Assembly: GCF_008124615.1 (NCBI RefSeq)
Contig: NZ_VNIB01000008.1
Location: 61,375 to 125,374, forward strand
Origin: Geothermobacter ehrlichii
Lineage (GTDB): Bacteria; Desulfobacterota; Desulfuromonadia; Desulfuromonadales; Geothermobacteraceae
Length of the DNA stretch: 64,000 bases
Reading direction: 5' to 3'
Below the pieces are notes generated by a model, which had not been told where the DNA came from, made no database searches, and saw only the letters and a list, made by a program, of their open reading frames with translations. Each line of letters starts with the position of its first letter. The first letter of the stretch is position 1. Shown here piece by piece: positions 36,211 to 44,861 of this stretch. The position numbers and the translations under genes are program-made.

Positions 36211-37180
36211 CGAATTCAGGCTGATCGAGCGCATCCGCGCCCTGGCGCCTTCCTGCCTCGAGGTCGAAGAGGGGATCGGCGACGACTGCGCCGTTCTGAA
36301 TCCGCCCGCCGGCGAACGGCTGCTGGTGACCAGCGACCTGCTGCTGGAAGGCGTTCATTTCCGTCGCGACTGGACCTGTGCCGCCGATCTGGGCGCCAAG
36401 AGCGTCGCCGTCAACCTTTCCGACCTTGCGGCCATGGGCGCCAGGCCGCTCGCCCTGGTGCTCGGCCTGGGGGTGCCGGACGACTTCGCCGCCGGACAGC
36501 TCGACGCGCTGATCGCCGGTTTCTGCCGGACGGCGGCTGATTACGGGGTGGCGCTGGTGGGCGGGGACACCTGCAGGTCCCAACAATTTTTGACAGTTGC
36601 AGTGACCGCTTTCGGCACGGCCGCCCCCGGGCGGATCGTCCGCCGTTCCGGCGCCAGGGCCGGCGACTGCCTGCTGGTTTCGGGCGAGCTGGGGGACAGC
36701 GCCCTGGCCCTGCGGCTGTTGCAGCGGGGGGAGAATCCGCCGCCGGAGATCGCCGAACGCCACCACCGGCCGCGGGCGCGGGTCGAGCTGGGGAAGCGGC
36801 TGGCCGCCGCCGGCATTCATGCCATGATCGACCTGTCGGACGGCCTGATCGGCGATCTGGGCCATATCCTGGCCGCGTCCGGGGTCGGGGCGGAAATCGA
36901 AACGGCGAAGATTCCGCTATCCGGCGCCTTCAGACGCGCTCTGGCGGACGACCCCGGCCTGTTCGCACTGGCCTTGGGCGGCGGCGAGGACTACGAACTG
37001 CTGCTGGCGGCCGAGGCGTCCGGGGTCGCCGGACTGCAGGCGCTGGCCGCCGGGATCGGGGTGAGGCTGTCGGTGATCGGCCGTGTTGTCGACGAACCGC
37101 GCGCCATCTGGCTGGTCGATGCCGACGGTGAACGACGGCGGGCGGAGCCGGCGGGATTTAGGCACGCCATCGGCAAATAG
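36203..37180 (+). CDS. thiL: Thiamine-monophosphate kinase
   Basis: 325 residues from GTG 36203, overlapping the lon stop by 8 bp. [55 protein letters not shown] and [16 protein letters not shown] are ThiL motifs. It phosphorylates thiamine monophosphate to the diphosphate. Translational coupling to lon is unusual in function but the overlap is plain. Confidence 0.95.
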   Translation: MTDEFRLIERIRALAPSCLEVEEGIGDDCAVLNPPAGERLLVTSDLLLEGVHFRRDWTCAADLGAKSVAVNLSDLAAMGARPLALVLGLGVPDDFAAGQLDALIAGFCRTAADYGVALVGGDTCRSQQFLTVAVTAFGTAAPGRIVRRSGARAGDCLLVSGELGDSALALRLLQRGENPPPEIAERHHRPRARVELGKRLAAAGIHAMIDLSDGLIGDLGHILAASGVGAEIETAKIPLSGAFRRALADDPGLFALALGGGEDYELLLAAEASGVAGLQALAAGIGVRLSVIGRVVDEPRAIWLVDADGERRRAEPAGFRHAIGK

Positions 37181-37227
37181 ACGCCGAAGCGGCAAGTTGG
37201 ACTGATGTTTGCTTGCGGTTGAGTTCC

Positions 37228-38100
37228 ATGGAGGGAGAATTGACCGGCTACCGAGGCAGCGGCCATTCGGCCCCCTTTGTCGGCAGCGATCTGGCGGAGG
37301 AGGATTTCGACCGTATCCGCCAGCTGCTGCTCGCGCGGCGCGGCTTCGACCTGGGGATGTACAAGGACCAGTGCATCCGACGGCGGATTGCCGCCCGGAT
37401 ACGGGCCTGTGGCCTTGCCCGGGCAGCGGACTACATCGCGCGGCTGACGGCGCAGGACGAGGAGATCGACGCCCTGCTGGCCGCCATTTCCATTCACGTC
37501 TCCCAGTTTTTTCGCAATCCGCAGATTTTCGCCCGGCTCGAGGCGGACGTCCTGCCGCAGCTGGCGCGGCAGGCGCTGCAGCGCGCCGACCGGACCCTGC
37601 GCCTGTGGTGCGCCGGCTGCGCCGGCGGCGAAGAGGCCTATTCCCTGGCGCTGCTGATGGACGAACTGGCGCCGCAAGGACTGACGGTCGAGGTGCTCGG
37701 CACCGACATCAGCCCGCAGGTTCTGGACAGGGCCCGTGCCGGCGAATACGGACTGCATCGCCTCAGCGAAGTGCCGCCAGAGGTTCTGGAGCGCTATTTC
37801 GACCGGGACGGCCTGCGCTACCGGCTCTGCGAGCGCATTCGGCGGCAGGTGCGCTTCGAACTGCACAACCTGCTCGACGAAGGGCCCTATCCGGCAGCCG
37901 ACCTGGTCCTTTGCCGCAATGTGATGATCTATTTTTCCCGGATCGACCAGCAGCGCATCCTGCGCCGCATGGCCGCGGCGCTGGCGCCGGAAGGGATTCT
38001 GGTTCTCGGCAGCGCCGAGACCATCATCGGAGAACCCCGCCAGTGGTTCGAGCCCCTGTTCGCCACCGAGCGGATCTATCGTTGCCGGCTTTCGCCATGA
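37228..38100 (+). CDS. cheR: CheR-type MCP methyltransferase
   Basis: 290 residues from ATG 37228. An N-terminal helical domain (EEDFDRIRQLLLARRGFDLGMYKDQCIRRRI) precedes a SAM-binding domain with WCAGCAGGEEAYSLALL, LGTDISPQVLDRAR and LCRNVMIYF. It methylates glutamates of the chemoreceptor with S-adenosylmethionine. First gene of a seven-gene chemotaxis run. An in-frame TTG at 37213 is an alternative start. Confidence 0.93.
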   Translation: MEGELTGYRGSGHSAPFVGSDLAEEDFDRIRQLLLARRGFDLGMYKDQCIRRRIAARIRACGLARAADYIARLTAQDEEIDALLAAISIHVSQFFRNPQIFARLEADVLPQLARQALQRADRTLRLWCAGCAGGEEAYSLALLMDELAPQGLTVEVLGTDISPQVLDRARAGEYGLHRLSEVPPEVLERYFDRDGLRYRLCERIRRQVRFELHNLLDEGPYPAADLVLCRNVMIYFSRIDQQRILRRMAAALAPEGILVLGSAETIIGEPRQWFEPLFATERIYRCRLSP

Positions 38101-38121
38101 GGGCTGCCAGGGAGAGAGAAG

Positions 38122-39393
38122 ATGCGTGTTGACATCAGCTACAAGTTCGTCATGGGTTTCATCATCGTCGTCTGGTCGATCGTGCTGCTGAACCTGCTGG
38201 TTCCGCACACCGGCCTGCCCGAGCAGTACCGGCAGCTGGTGACGGTCGCCGTCGCCCTGCTGGTCGGCCTGCTTCTCGGCTGGATATTTTCCAAGGTCTT
38301 CACCGCCAACATCCGCAGCCTGCGCGAGGCGGCCGAGCGTCTGAGCAAGGGGGACCTGTCCCGCTACGTGCGGCTGCGGCAGACATTTTTTCAGGACGAA
38401 ACCTACGATCTGGCCAATTCCCTCAACACCGTGGTGGACAGCCTGCGCGAGCTGGTCGGTTACATTCGCGGCACCTCGGTCAAGACCGCCGATGCGGCGC
38501 AGGCCCTGTCGGCGACCTCACGTGAAATGACCGCCTCGGCGCACGAAGTGGCCAATACCATGGATCAGATCAGCCATGGCGCCGAAACGCAGACCGAGAT
38601 GGTGGAACGCACCTCGGTCTTGATCCGGGAGATGGCGATGGCGATCGATCTGGTGGCCGCGTCCGCCCGCAAGGTCGAGGAAGCCGCCGGGCAGACCGCC
38701 AGCACCGCCGAAGAAGGGGGACAGGTGGCCCAGGAGACCATGCAGCGGATGCGGCAGGTATTTCAGTCGGTCGAGACAGGCGGCAAACAGATCGTCGCCT
38801 TCGGCAACCAGGTGCAGCAGATCGGGCGGATTGTCGAGGTGATCACCGGCATCGCCCAGAAAACCAATCTTCTGGCCCTCAATGCCACCATCGAGGCGGC
38901 GCGGGCCGGTGAATACGGTCGCGGCTTCGCCGTGGTCGCCGACGAGATCCGCAAGCTGGCCGACTCGACCAGCCAGTCGGCCGGCGAGATCACCCGCCTG
39001 ATCGAGGCGATCCGGGAAGAGAACCAGAAGGTGCTGGACACCATCCAGCTCAGCATGCAGGAGGTCGAGGCCGGGCATCGCGCCGTCGATCGCACCGGCG
39101 CCAGCTTCGAGGCGATCATCGAAACCGCCGCCGCGACCCGGGAGAAGGCGAACAGCATCGCCGATCTCGCCGGCAAGCAGACCGACGGCGCCCGGAAGAT
39201 GGTGACGGCGATGGAAGAGATCTCGCGGGTGATTTCCGACAATGCCGCCAGCGTGCAGGAGGTTTCGGCCGCCAGCGAGGAACAGTCGGCCTCCATGGAG
39301 GAGATGGCGCACCAGGCCCAGGAGCTTTCGACGCTGGCCGAAGAGTTGCTGGCCATGGTCAGCCGCTTTCATCTGGGCAGCGAAAAGGTCTGA
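38122..39393 (+). CDS. Methyl-accepting chemotaxis protein
   Basis: 423 residues. Two membrane helices (about 8-28 and 40-58) are separated by only about 12 residues, so there is no periplasmic ligand domain of usual size. HAMP follows (about 59-110), then the signalling domain with the conserved hairpin tip [44 protein letters not shown]. The C-terminus ends LGSEKV with no CheR/CheB-binding pentapeptide. It would sense through the membrane or cytoplasm, and it is the only receptor in the cluster. Confidence 0.94.
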   Translation: MRVDISYKFVMGFIIVVWSIVLLNLLVPHTGLPEQYRQLVTVAVALLVGLLLGWIFSKVFTANIRSLREAAERLSKGDLSRYVRLRQTFFQDETYDLANSLNTVVDSLRELVGYIRGTSVKTADAAQALSATSREMTASAHEVANTMDQISHGAETQTEMVERTSVLIREMAMAIDLVAASARKVEEAAGQTASTAEEGGQVAQETMQRMRQVFQSVETGGKQIVAFGNQVQQIGRIVEVITGIAQKTNLLALNATIEAARAGEYGRGFAVVADEIRKLADSTSQSAGEITRLIEAIREENQKVLDTIQLSMQEVEAGHRAVDRTGASFEAIIETAAATREKANSIADLAGKQTDGARKMVTAMEEISRVISDNAASVQEVSAASEEQSASMEEMAHQAQELSTLAEELLAMVSRFHLGSEKV

Positions 39394-39399
39394 GCACCG

Positions 39400-39813
39400 A
39401 TGGAGAAGGTTCTGACCTTCGAATTGGGCGACGAGCTGTACGGCCTGCCGCTGTCTTCCATCCAGGAGGTGGTGGAACCGGCCGGTCTTTACCCCATCCC
39501 TTCGGCGCCCGCGTGGTATCTCGGCGCGATCAACTGTCACGGGACCATTCTGCCCATTCTCGATTTGCCCGGGATACTCGGGTTCGTCTCAGGGCCGAGG
39601 GATGGCAAGATGATTGTCATCGACGGCGGGGCCGCCCGGCTCGGTTTCTGTGTCACCCGCCTGGGGGAGATCGTCGAACCGGATGATGACAACAGTCCTG
39701 CAAACGGCCGGCAGCTGCCCGAGTGTTGCGTGGAGAGGGTACTCGACCATTGCGGCCGGATGATCCATCTGCTCGATCTGACGGCGCTGCTCGACCGGCT
39801 CGACCGTGACTGA
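39400..39813 (+). CDS. cheW: Chemotaxis coupling protein CheW
   Basis: 137 residues. LTFELGDELYGLPLSSIQEVV, IPSAPAWYLGAINCHGTILPILDL and VERVLDHCGRMIHLLDLTALL fit CheW. It bridges the receptor and CheA. It is 6 bp after the receptor gene and is followed by the TIR repeat element, which fills nearly the entire gap to cheY. Confidence 0.88.
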   Translation: MEKVLTFELGDELYGLPLSSIQEVVEPAGLYPIPSAPAWYLGAINCHGTILPILDLPGILGFVSGPRDGKMIVIDGGAARLGFCVTRLGEIVEPDDDNSPANGRQLPECCVERVLDHCGRMIHLLDLTALLDRLDRD

Positions 39814-39819
39814 TTACAG

Positions 39820-39981
39820 CCTGAATCAGTGAGCTCATTACTGGTGAATAGCACAAGTCATTGATCTGTCTGCACTTTCCAAAAATCATCAGCGAACCTA
39901 TGGGTGCGCCTCAGATTTTTGAAAATCGCATTCAGGCCAAGCACTTGCACTCTTTATCCGGCATGAGCCCACAGATTCAGG
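39820..39981 (+). repeat. TIR-bounded repeat element, copy 2 (complete, 162 bp)
   Basis: Left end CCTGAATCAGTGAGCTCAT and the reverse complement of the right end CCTGAATCTGTGGGCTCAT match at 17 of 19 positions, so the element has near-19-bp terminal inverted repeats. Inside, CAAAAATC and GATTTTTG (about 39880-39887 and 39913-39920) repeat the stem of copy 1. It starts 6 bp after cheW and ends 17 bp before the cheY start, leaving only the cheY ribosome-binding site outside. Confidence 0.85.
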
Positions 39982-39998
39982 TACAGGAGACATGAGTT

Positions 39999-40370
39999 AT
40001 GCCCTACCGGATACTGATTGTCGATGACGCCCTGTTCATGCGCAACATGCTGCGGGACATCTTTTCCCGGCAGAATGATTTCGAGGTGGTCGGCGAGGCG
40101 GCCAACGGTGTCGAGGCGGTGGAGTGTTACCGCGAGCTGCAGCCTGACCTGGTGACCATGGACATCGTCATGCCGCTGAAGAGCGGCATCGAGGCGCTGC
40201 AGGAAATCGTCGCCCTCGACGGCGACGCCAGGGTCATCATGTGCAGCGCCCTCGGGCAGGAGAGCCTGATCGTCGAGGCGGTTTCCGCCGGCGCGCTCGA
40301 TTTCATCGTCAAGCCGTTTCAGGAGAGCAGGGTTCTGGAGGTCGCCCGCCGGGTTTTTTCCCGGCAGTAG
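39999..40370 (+). CDS. cheY: CheY-type single-domain response regulator
   Basis: 123 residues. RILIVDDALFMRNML, TMDIVMPLKSG, IMCSALG and FIVKPF show a complete receiver with acidic pair, phosphoacceptor Asp and Lys. CAGGAGA precedes ATG 39999. As the only stand-alone receiver in the operon it is likely the motor-directed output of CheA. Confidence 0.92.
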   Translation: MPYRILIVDDALFMRNMLRDIFSRQNDFEVVGEAANGVEAVECYRELQPDLVTMDIVMPLKSGIEALQEIVALDGDARVIMCSALGQESLIVEAVSAGALDFIVKPFQESRVLEVARRVFSRQ

Positions 40371-40393
40371 GCGGTGACGGCGTGGAACGACCT

Positions 40394-42259
40394 ATGGACA
40401 TGGCAAAATACCGGGAGCTGTTTCTCAGTGAAACCCGGGAACATCTCGACAGCATGTCCCGCCTGCTGGTGGAGCTGGAGAAACAGCCGGACGACGCCGA
40501 CGTCCTGGCCGCCCTGTTTCGCCAGGCGCACTCGGTCAAGGGGATGGCCGCGTCCATGGGCTACGGCGAGATGGCCGAGCAGGCGCACGCCCTGGAGGAT
40601 CTGCTCGACGATTGCCGCCGGGCCGGCCGGATTTCGCCGGAGGCGATCGACCGTCTGCTCAGGGGCTGCGATCGGCTGGAAGAACAGCTCGAGGCCCTTG
40701 CCGCCGAGGGGAAACCGGCGCCTGACCCTGCTGATTCTGCCGTCGATGTGGGAATCGAGGAGCTGCCGGCCAACGCCCTGATCGTCGAAGATGTGGACGA
40801 AGACGGTCCGAAGTCCTCTCCCGCAGAGACGATCCTGCTGATCGACATCGCCGAACATGCCGTGGCCCCTGCCGCCCGGGCCCTTCTGGCGCTGCGCGAA
40901 CTGGAACGGGTCGGCGAGGTGCTCCAGGTCCGACCCGACCGGGAGACGCTGCTGCAGGGGGCGCCGGTGCGGACCCTCAGGGTGGTTCTGCGCAGCTCCG
41001 CCGCTGCCGAGCGGATCGACGCAGCCCTCCTGGCGATGGCCGACATCGCTGGTGTGAGGCGCGAGGACGAGACGGAGCAGGAAGGGACCGAACTGCCGCG
41101 CCGCCGGCGCGAGGACAGCGAGCGTTCGGTACGGGTCCGCACCGAACTGCTCGATCAGCTGATCAACCTGACCGGCGAACTGCTGACCACGCGCACACGG
41201 CTGCAGACCGCCCATCGCGAACGGGCCGTCGCGGACCTTGAGGCGGGGCTGGATCAGCTCTCGCTGCTGGTCGACGATCTGCACTACCGCGTACTGCAGG
41301 TGCGGATGATGCCCCTGGCCAGCATCACCGGCCGGCTGCCGCGCATGGTGCGAGACCTGGCGCGCAAGACCGGCAAGCGGGTCGAACTGCGCATCGCCGG
41401 CGAGGAGGTCGAGCTCGACCGGTCGATTCTCGAGGAGCTGGCCGATCCGCTGATCCACATGCTGCGCAACGCCGTCGATCACGGCATCGAAGAAGAAGGA
41501 GTGGTCGCGGTGCGGGCCTGGCGGGAGAAGGACCTGGTGCTGATCGAGGTTTCCGACAACGGCCGTGGCATCGACCCCGAGGTTGTCAGGGCCAGGGCGG
41601 TGCAGCTGGGGCTGGTCGACGCCGAGCGGCTGCGCGCCATGGGCGAGCGCGACCTGTTCGCCCTGCTCTGCCGGCCGGGCTTTTCCACCGCCGCGCAAGT
41701 GACCGAAACCTCCGGCCGCGGTGTCGGCATGGATGTCGTCAAGGCCGCCGTCGAGCATCTGGGCGGCGACATGGAGATCCTGTCCGCTCCCGGCGAGGGG
41801 ACACGCATCCTGCTTCGGCTGCCGCTGTCGGTTGCCATCATCAAGATTCTGCTGGTCGCCGTCGGCGACTGCCAGGTGGCGATCCCCATCACCCGGGTGC
41901 ACCGAACCCTCGAGGTGGCCAGGGACGAGCTGCAGTCGTCCGGCCGGCAGCTGGTGCTGCGGCTCGACGAGGAGGTGTTGCCGCTCCTCTCTCTGCGCAA
42001 GATGCTGCGCATGCCGGGGCGTCCCGTCGCCGGCAACGTGCCGCTGGTGGTGGTCGAGATGCGGGGGCAGCGCGTCGGGCTGGTTGTTGACCAGCTGATT
42101 GGCCAGCACGAGGTGTTCGTCAAGAGCCTGGAATTCCCCCTCGACCGGTTGCCGGGACTGACCGGGGCTTCCGTGCTCGGCGACGGCAGGGTGGTTTTCA
42201 TCATCGATCCGCAGGGACTGCTTGAGGCGGGACGACCGGCGGCGGAACATGCCGCCTAG
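40394..42259 (+). CDS. cheA: Chemotaxis histidine kinase CheA
   Basis: About 621 residues from ATG 40394; an in-frame GTG at 40382 is possible. HPt domain with phospho-accepting His in FRQAHSVKGMAASMGYGEMAEQAH, an Ala/Glu-rich linker in place of a clear P2 domain, dimerisation domain (TELLDQLINLTGELLTTRTRLQ), HATPase (LADPLIHMLRNAVDHGIEEE, DNGRGIDP, TSGRGVGMDVVKAAVEHLGG) and a C-terminal CheW-like domain (AIIKILLVAVGDCQVAIPI). The repeat in HATPase uses GVGMDVV, typical of CheA. Confidence 0.95.
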   Translation: MDMAKYRELFLSETREHLDSMSRLLVELEKQPDDADVLAALFRQAHSVKGMAASMGYGEMAEQAHALEDLLDDCRRAGRISPEAIDRLLRGCDRLEEQLEALAAEGKPAPDPADSAVDVGIEELPANALIVEDVDEDGPKSSPAETILLIDIAEHAVAPAARALLALRELERVGEVLQVRPDRETLLQGAPVRTLRVVLRSSAAAERIDAALLAMADIAGVRREDETEQEGTELPRRRREDSERSVRVRTELLDQLINLTGELLTTRTRLQTAHRERAVADLEAGLDQLSLLVDDLHYRVLQVRMMPLASITGRLPRMVRDLARKTGKRVELRIAGEEVELDRSILEELADPLIHMLRNAVDHGIEEEGVVAVRAWREKDLVLIEVSDNGRGIDPEVVRARAVQLGLVDAERLRAMGERDLFALLCRPGFSTAAQVTETSGRGVGMDVVKAAVEHLGGDMEILSAPGEGTRILLRLPLSVAIIKILLVAVGDCQVAIPITRVHRTLEVARDELQSSGRQLVLRLDEEVLPLLSLRKMLRMPGRPVAGNVPLVVVEMRGQRVGLVVDQLIGQHEVFVKSLEFPLDRLPGLTGASVLGDGRVVFIIDPQGLLEAGRPAAEHAA

Positions 42260-42267
42260 GGGGATAC

Positions 42268-42882
42268 ATGGATTTCGGCAGACTGGCCGAACGGCAGAAG
42301 GACATACTGCGCGAGCTGAGCAACATCGGCGTGGGGCACGCGGCCACGGCCCTGTCGCAGATGGTGGGACAGCCGGTCATGCTCGAGGTGCCGGATGTGG
42401 CCGTCATCGATCTGGCCGAGGTGCCCGATTTCATCGGCGGGCCGGAACAGCTGGTGGCCGGGGTGGTCTTCAGGCTGGAAGGGGAGGCGTCCGGCCATCT
42501 GCTGCTGATCTTGTCTGAACCCAGCGCCGATCGGCTGTTGCAGCTGCTGTTCGCCGACGACCGGCACGCCATCGACAGCGACATGGGAAGCTCGGCCCTG
42601 ATGGAGCTGGGCAACATCATCGCCTCGTCCTATCTGTCGGTGCTGGGCGGCATGCTGAAGCTCGATCTGCGGCCATCGGTGCCGTTCATGGCTCATGACA
42701 TGGCCGGGGCGGTGGTCGACCAGGTGCTTGGTGAACTGGGACGACACGGCGATCTGGCACTGGTGCTGGAAACCCGTTTCACCAGCAGTGACCGGCAAAG
42801 GGATGTGCGGGGACACCTTTTTCTGCTGCCCGACCCCGGCACCCTTGACGTTCTGCTGCGAGCGGCCGGAGGTGACGCTTGA
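42268..42882 (+). CDS. cheC: CheC-type CheY-P phosphatase
   Basis: 204 residues. Two ExxN phosphatase motifs are present (ELSN in LRELSNIGVGHAATALSQM and ELGN in LMELGNIIASSYLSVL), as in two-active-site CheC. It dephosphorylates CheY-P, and in Bacillus and Thermotoga it binds CheD. The next gene is cheD, whose start overlaps its stop. Confidence 0.92.
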   Translation: MDFGRLAERQKDILRELSNIGVGHAATALSQMVGQPVMLEVPDVAVIDLAEVPDFIGGPEQLVAGVVFRLEGEASGHLLLILSEPSADRLLQLLFADDRHAIDSDMGSSALMELGNIIASSYLSVLGGMLKLDLRPSVPFMAHDMAGAVVDQVLGELGRHGDLALVLETRFTSSDRQRDVRGHLFLLPDPGTLDVLLRAAGGDA

Positions 42883-43364
42883 GCCGGCGGCAGCGGGTCG
42901 GCATCGCCGAGATACGGATCGCCAGGGCTCCGGCGGGGCTGGTCGGTTATGGTCTCGGGTCCTGTCTCGCCATCAGCCTGTACGATCCGGAGCTGCGCCT
43001 GGGCGGTTTCGCCCATGCCCTGCTGCCGCGCGACGAGTCCGGGCAGGCCGGAGAACGGCCGGGCAAGTACGTGTCGAGCGCCGTCGAAGCCCTGCTGGCC
43101 GCTCTGGTCGAGGCCGGAGCGGCGCCACAACGGCTGCAGGCCAAGCTGGCCGGCGGCGCCACCATGTTCCCCGGCCTGTCGTCGCGACAGAGCGTCGGCG
43201 AGCGGAACGTGCAGATGGCCCGCCAGGAGCTGTCGCGGTTGGGTATCCCCCTGGTGGCCGAGGATGTCGGCGGCAGCCACGGCCGTACCTGCGAACTGCT
43301 TCTGAACGACGGCAAACTTTTGGTGCGCCTGAGCCGGGGGCGTGATAGAATCAGGATCATCTGA
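42879..43364 (+). CDS. cheD: CheD chemoreceptor glutamine deamidase
   Basis: 161 residues from TTG 42879, overlapping the cheC stop by 4 bp. Catalytic Cys in YGLGSCLAISLYDP, His in GGFAHALLPRD and the later KYVSSAVEALLAAL and GGATMF motifs fit CheD. It amidates or deamidates receptor Gln residues and is controlled by CheC. No CheB is present in the cluster. Confidence 0.92.
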   Translation: MSRRQRVGIAEIRIARAPAGLVGYGLGSCLAISLYDPELRLGGFAHALLPRDESGQAGERPGKYVSSAVEALLAALVEAGAAPQRLQAKLAGGATMFPGLSSRQSVGERNVQMARQELSRLGIPLVAEDVGGSHGRTCELLLNDGKLLVRLSRGRDRIRII

Positions 43365-43399
43365 CGCCGCATGGCGGCGAAAGAACAAGGAGAGGTTCG

Positions 43400-44170
43400 A
43401 TGAGACGACTGACCTGCATCTGGATGGTGTTGCTGCTTCTGCTTCCCCTGTCGCAGGCGACGGCGGCGAGCGTCCGCCTGCGGGACGTGATTCAGACCCT
43501 GGAGAGGCCGTTCCGGGCCGACACCCCGCCGGCGGAGGTAATTCGCGATTTCGAGGGGGAGTTCTTTCAGGAATCGCGCATCGCTTCCCTCGATCAGGTA
43601 CAGCGGGGACGCGGCTTCGTCACAGTTCGCTTCGATCGCTTCGATACCCGGCATGTCCCCCGAACCCTTTTCCGCTGGGAGTACCGGCAGCCCACCAACC
43701 AGGAGATCATCTCCGACGGCGAGACCCTGTGGGTCTACCTGCCGGAGAACCGGCAGGTGATCCAGAGCGACATCGAGCTGACCCGGCAGGCCGGCCAGGA
43801 GGATCCAATGACCTTTCTTACCGGCCTGGGCAATATCTCGCACGATTTCCTCATCACCTGGGCCGAGCCGAACCGGGACGTGGAAGGAAACTGGATTCTC
43901 AGCCTGCGTCCGCGCCGGGTCTCTTCGCTGATCCGGGAGATGAAGCTGGTGGTGGACAAGGACGCGGTCGACGACTTCGTTGGCAACGGCAGGACCGGCC
44001 GGTTTTTTCCCATCCTTTCCAGCTACGTGACCGATCCCAACGGCAACACCACCCTGATCGAATTCAGCGACCTGCGCATCAACCGCGGCGTCTCCGACCT
44101 CACCTTCCGCTTCATCATTCCGGCGGGAGTCGAAGTGATGCGTTCGACCGGCCGGGGAATGGGATTCTGA
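43400..44170 (+). CDS. lolA: LolA-like outer-membrane lipoprotein carrier
   Basis: 256 residues. A signal peptide (about 1-22, cut near ATAA) precedes a LolA-fold protein: FEGEFFQESRIASLDQVQRGRGFVTVRF, FRWEYRQPTNQEIISDGETLWVYLPENRQV and IREMKLVVDKD. It would carry lipoproteins across the periplasm. It is somewhat longer than E. coli LolA (about 203). Its terminator follows at 44192. Confidence 0.85.
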   Translation: MRRLTCIWMVLLLLLPLSQATAASVRLRDVIQTLERPFRADTPPAEVIRDFEGEFFQESRIASLDQVQRGRGFVTVRFDRFDTRHVPRTLFRWEYRQPTNQEIISDGETLWVYLPENRQVIQSDIELTRQAGQEDPMTFLTGLGNISHDFLITWAEPNRDVEGNWILSLRPRRVSSLIREMKLVVDKDAVDDFVGNGRTGRFFPILSSYVTDPNGNTTLIEFSDLRINRGVSDLTFRFIIPAGVEVMRSTGRGMGF

Positions 44171-44191
44171 ACGAACCCGGCATCCATGCAT

Positions 44192-44229
44192 GAAACCGCC
44201 CCGGGGGGATTCCTCTCCGGGGCGGTTTC
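44192..44229 (+). terminator. Terminator after lolA
   Basis: A 13-bp perfect inverted repeat (44192-44204 with 44217-44229) with a 12-nt loop; the right arm ends GGTTTCGTG. It is 22 bp after the lolA stop. Confidence 0.75.
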
Positions 44230-44305
44230 GTGTTATAAGGCTGTGGTTTACGCCAACGCGACCGACCCTATCTTCGATGCCAACGGGCATCGGCAAGGAG
44301 TTCAC

Positions 44306-44791
44306 GTGCCAAGTTTCGATATCGTTTCCAGGATCGACATGCAGGAGGTTGACAACGCCGTCAACCAGACCCGCAAGGAATTCTCCCAGCGCTACGATTT
44401 CAAGGGAACGCACAACGAAATCGAGCTGAAGGACGGGATCATCACCGTCCTGGCCGCCGACGACTACAAGCTCGAGGCCATTCTCACCATTCTTCGCGGC
44501 AAGCTGGCCGGGCGCAAGGTGCCGGTCCGCAACCTGGACTACGGCGGCAAGGAGCCGGCTTCGGGCGGCGCCGTGCGTCAGCGGATCACCCTGATGCAGG
44601 GCGTTTCCAAGGAAAAGGGCAAGGAGCTGGTCAAGGCGATCAAGGCCACCCGCCTGAAGGTGCAGGCGCAGATCATGGACGACCAGGTGCGGGTCAGCGG
44701 CAAGAAGATCGATGATCTGCAGGCAGTCATCCAGACCCTCAAGAGCCAGGATTTCGGCCTCGAACTGCAGTTCGTCAACATGCGTTCCTGA
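44306..44791 (+). CDS. yajQ: YajQ-family nucleotide-binding protein
   Basis: 161 residues from GTG 44306 behind AAGGAG, where the protein begins [20 protein letters not shown] as in YajQ. Family motifs [39 protein letters not shown] and [10 protein letters not shown] are present. YajQ proteins bind nucleotides, and in Xanthomonas a homologue binds cyclic-di-GMP. Cytoplasmic. Confidence 0.94.
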   Translation: MPSFDIVSRIDMQEVDNAVNQTRKEFSQRYDFKGTHNEIELKDGIITVLAADDYKLEAILTILRGKLAGRKVPVRNLDYGGKEPASGGAVRQRITLMQGVSKEKGKELVKAIKATRLKVQAQIMDDQVRVSGKKIDDLQAVIQTLKSQDFGLELQFVNMRS

Positions 44792-44802
44792 AGGCAGGCG
44801 CC

Positions 44803-44833
44803 AGGCTTTGGGGTGAACCGGTGCCCGAAGCCC
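44803..44833 (+). repeat. Hairpin repeat, family 2, copy B
   Basis: Stem 44804-44809 with 44827-44832 and loop starting GGGGTGAACCGGTG match copy A at 15846-15874. One stem pair changes from T-A to C-G, keeping the pairing. It lies between yajQ and rimO. Confidence 0.5.
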
Positions 44834-44861
44834 GGTGTCCAAAGCGTGTAGAGTGGTGAAC

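Noticed and set aside
33772..36234. Very long open frame antisense to Lon (about 820 codons), and similar long antisense frames over the sigma-54 activator/hsp20 region, transketolase and the GldG-type gene
   Set aside because: Lon and the other sense genes have complete motifs, correct lengths and start signals; the antisense frames are low-complexity (Gly/Ala/Arg/Gln/His-rich), as expected for the shadow of GC-rich codons.
37198..37213. Sigma-54-like site TGGACT-N5-TTGCT before cheR
   Set aside because: Spacing is right, but transcription would start about 4 bp before the cheR start codon, leaving no ribosome-binding site; it also sits in a short gap after thiL.
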